This document shows, piece after piece, positions 4,268-5,463 of a DNA stretch of 5,463 nt. Every line of letters begins with the position of its first letter. Position 1 is the first letter of the stretch. Both the position numbers and the translations under genes were made by a program. The DNA is from Candidatus Poribacteria bacterium (GTDB lineage: Bacteria; Poribacteria; WGA-4E; WGA-3G), in NCBI GenBank assembly GCA_009845505.1, contig VXZL01000027.1, positions 1 to 5,463 of the forward strand, written 5' to 3'. A model generated the notes under the pieces. It saw nothing but the letters and a program-made list of their open reading frames with translations, was not told the DNA's origin and did no database searches.

Positions 4268-5463
4268 GCAGCACGGCAGCACCGAACACGGCAAAGCCGA
4301 AGAAAGTAAAGGGCATCTGCCAGAGAAGAAAACTCATGTGTATGTGGATATATGAGTGCGCCTTGAAGATGACATACCACGATAAAGGTGCCAGAATCGA
4401 AAACCACGTCGTCCAGATTAAAGCGATGAAATGTTGTTGCCGCTCTTCAGTGCTACGCCGAAACAGCAGCGCAGACATCGCTATAAACAGAACTATCAGG
4501 TAGACATAGCGGATTTTGAATAGGAAATTAGAGACAAAGGAATTAGTAACAGATAGATAGTTGTTGAGATCAAAGAAGATACCGTTCATGTAGGTAATGA
4601 CCACGCCTATTGTACCGGCTTCCAAACTGGCAGCATATACAGCCGGATAGTCTCCCGTCTCTCCATACGTGCGCTTCCCAAAAGACCAGATCACATGCGC
4701 CACGCCATCCATGAACCCATCCTTGACAGCACCTATTTGGACACATAACATGATGAGACTGACAAAAATTGCGACCCCTGATCCCAGTCCGACTGCAAGG
4801 ACCGATTTCACACACTGGTGTTTGCTCCACTTGTCGAGGATAACATAATAGACACACGGTGTTACCATCATTACCAAAGTGGTTGTAATGTACTCGTAGC
4901 CGTTGATAAAACACTTAATAGAAACGGCACCAAAGATTAGGATACCAAGTCTGATCAACTGACGATTCTCTGGACCTCTGTAGCGTTTAAGGAAGTACAG
5001 GATAGCAATCATAGGCAGATAGAACGCCCAGAGACTCCACCAGAGATTCTTCCCAAAGACTGTCAACCATTGCGAGAGCACCGCCGAACCTACGACGAAG
5101 ATCGCGACCCAGCCGCCAAACGCCTCATAAAACCAGTTTACAATTAAGGTCAATGCGATTGCCGAGAGTAGAGCCGTCAATACATAGAACAACCAGAGTT
5201 TGATTTGGGGTGAGAGGGGGATGAGTCCATCAAGTAGACTGAAAATTATGCCTTGTCCACCGGGTTGGGACATGTACGGCGAGAATTTATCAAAGGATCC
5301 GCTGTTAAGATAGGCTGCATATTGATTGTCAATCTGATTTTCAGATATCCAGTCCTGCTGAATATTCGTCGTAATTCCTGCCCCCGTCAGTCCGCCTGCC
5401 GAGAAGAGGCCGTCTTGGCGGGATTTGACCATTCTTCCGACAATAAGGCTTTCGGTGTCCCGT
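4236..5463 (-). CDS. Polytopic membrane protein, N-terminus beyond window
   Basis: The frame is open from the window edge (first whole codon 5462-5460) to TAA at 4238-4236, 409 codons. An internal ATG exists at 5432, but the frame continues upstream without a stop (RDTESLIVGR before MVKSRQDG). GGAAG lies only three bases before that ATG, too close for a good ribosome site. The gene therefore probably starts outside. Counting from that Met, a polar stretch (about 10-72, rich in D, N, Q and S) is followed by about nine hydrophobic spans near 76-98, 107-126, 131-149, 159-177, 180-199, 209-232, 307-324, 334-356 and 365-388. A large polar loop lies at 233-306. A long extracytoplasmic segment after a first (here missing) helix plus many spans recalls GT-C type glycosyltransferases or other lipid-linked sugar proteins. 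No catalytic motif could be confirmed, so the function is unrecognised. The last nine residues (KTCRASTTP) come from the terminator hairpin. It converges on the VOC gene. Confidence 0.8.
   Translation of the reverse strand, partial: RDTESLIVGRMVKSRQDGLFSAGGLTGAGITTNIQQDWISENQIDNQYAAYLNSGSFDKFSPYMSQPGGQGIIFSLLDGLIPLSPQIKLWLFYVLTALLSAIALTLIVNWFYEAFGGWVAIFVVGSAVLSQWLTVFGKNLWWSLWAFYLPMIAILYFLKRYRGPENRQLIRLGILIFGAVSIKCFINGYEYITTTLVMMVTPCVYYVILDKWSKHQCVKSVLAVGLGSGVAIFVSLIMLCVQIGAVKDGFMDGVAHVIWSFGKRTYGETGDYPAVYAASLEAGTIGVVITYMNGIFFDLNNYLSVTNSFVSNFLFKIRYVYLIVLFIAMSALLFRRSTEERQQHFIALIWTTWFSILAPLSWYVIFKAHSYIHIHMSFLLWQMPFTFFGFAVFGAAVLQKTCRASTTP

Noticed and set aside
4570..4914. A 114-codon minus-strand open frame inside the membrane protein gene.
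   Set aside because: It is on the same strand but another frame. Its composition is not membrane-like, and the main frame gives coherent hydrophobic spans.

Overview
The window is bacterial chromosomal DNA of moderate GC with compact, well-spaced genes. It holds five protein genes, two of them cut by the window edges. The mix is a phytanoyl-CoA dioxygenase (PhyH) family protein, a sigma-54 activator with GAF and PAS sensors, an M24 'pita-bread' family protein, a VOC protein and a large polytopic membrane protein. It is reminiscent of Candidatus Poribacteria or another marine, sponge-associated or deep-branching bacterium. That placement is an impression from gene content, not a demonstrated assignment. 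Shine-Dalgarno sites are strong and canonical (AAAGGAG, GGAGG, AGGAGG), and three promoter types can be read.

Layout. Positions 345 to 1 (minus) hold the first 115 codons of a PhyH-family oxygenase behind its own sigma-70-like promoter. Positions 2312 to 489 (minus) hold a bacterial enhancer-binding protein (EBP) of the form GAF - PAS - AAA+ - Fis-type helix-turn-helix. The 321-base gap between the EBP start and the next gene is a dense regulatory region. Positions 2634-3752 (plus) hold a creatinase/aminopeptidase P-like (M24) protein. It is followed after 27 bases by a VOC-superfamily protein (3780-4190), so the two probably form an operon. A hairpin with a T-run (4223-4267) ends that operon. 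The same hairpin encodes the C-terminus of a convergent multi-spanning membrane protein (5463 to 4236, minus) whose N-terminus lies beyond the window.

How it works together. The regulatory gap carries every part expected of a sigma-54 switch, in the right order. There are three TTTCA-N4-TGAAA inverted repeats as likely activator sites, a fourth related palindrome, a full-consensus IHF-type site, and a consensus -24/-12 promoter (TGGCACG-N4-TTGCA), then a short leader and a GGAGG ribosome site in front of the M24 gene. The divergent gene encodes the type of activator such a promoter needs. The simplest reading is that the EBP senses a small molecule or other signal through GAF/PAS, binds the TTTCA palindromes and switches on the M24-VOC pair. 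The two distal palindromes also lie against the EBP's own sigma-70-like promoter, which suggests autoregulation.

The most unusual points are these. The M24 protein has lost two of the five canonical metal ligands (Asp to Asn and Glu to Gly), so it is probably not an ordinary metallopeptidase. The EBP has GAFTDA instead of the GAFTGA sigma-54 contact motif. The transcription-terminator hairpin doubles as coding sequence for the neighbouring membrane protein.
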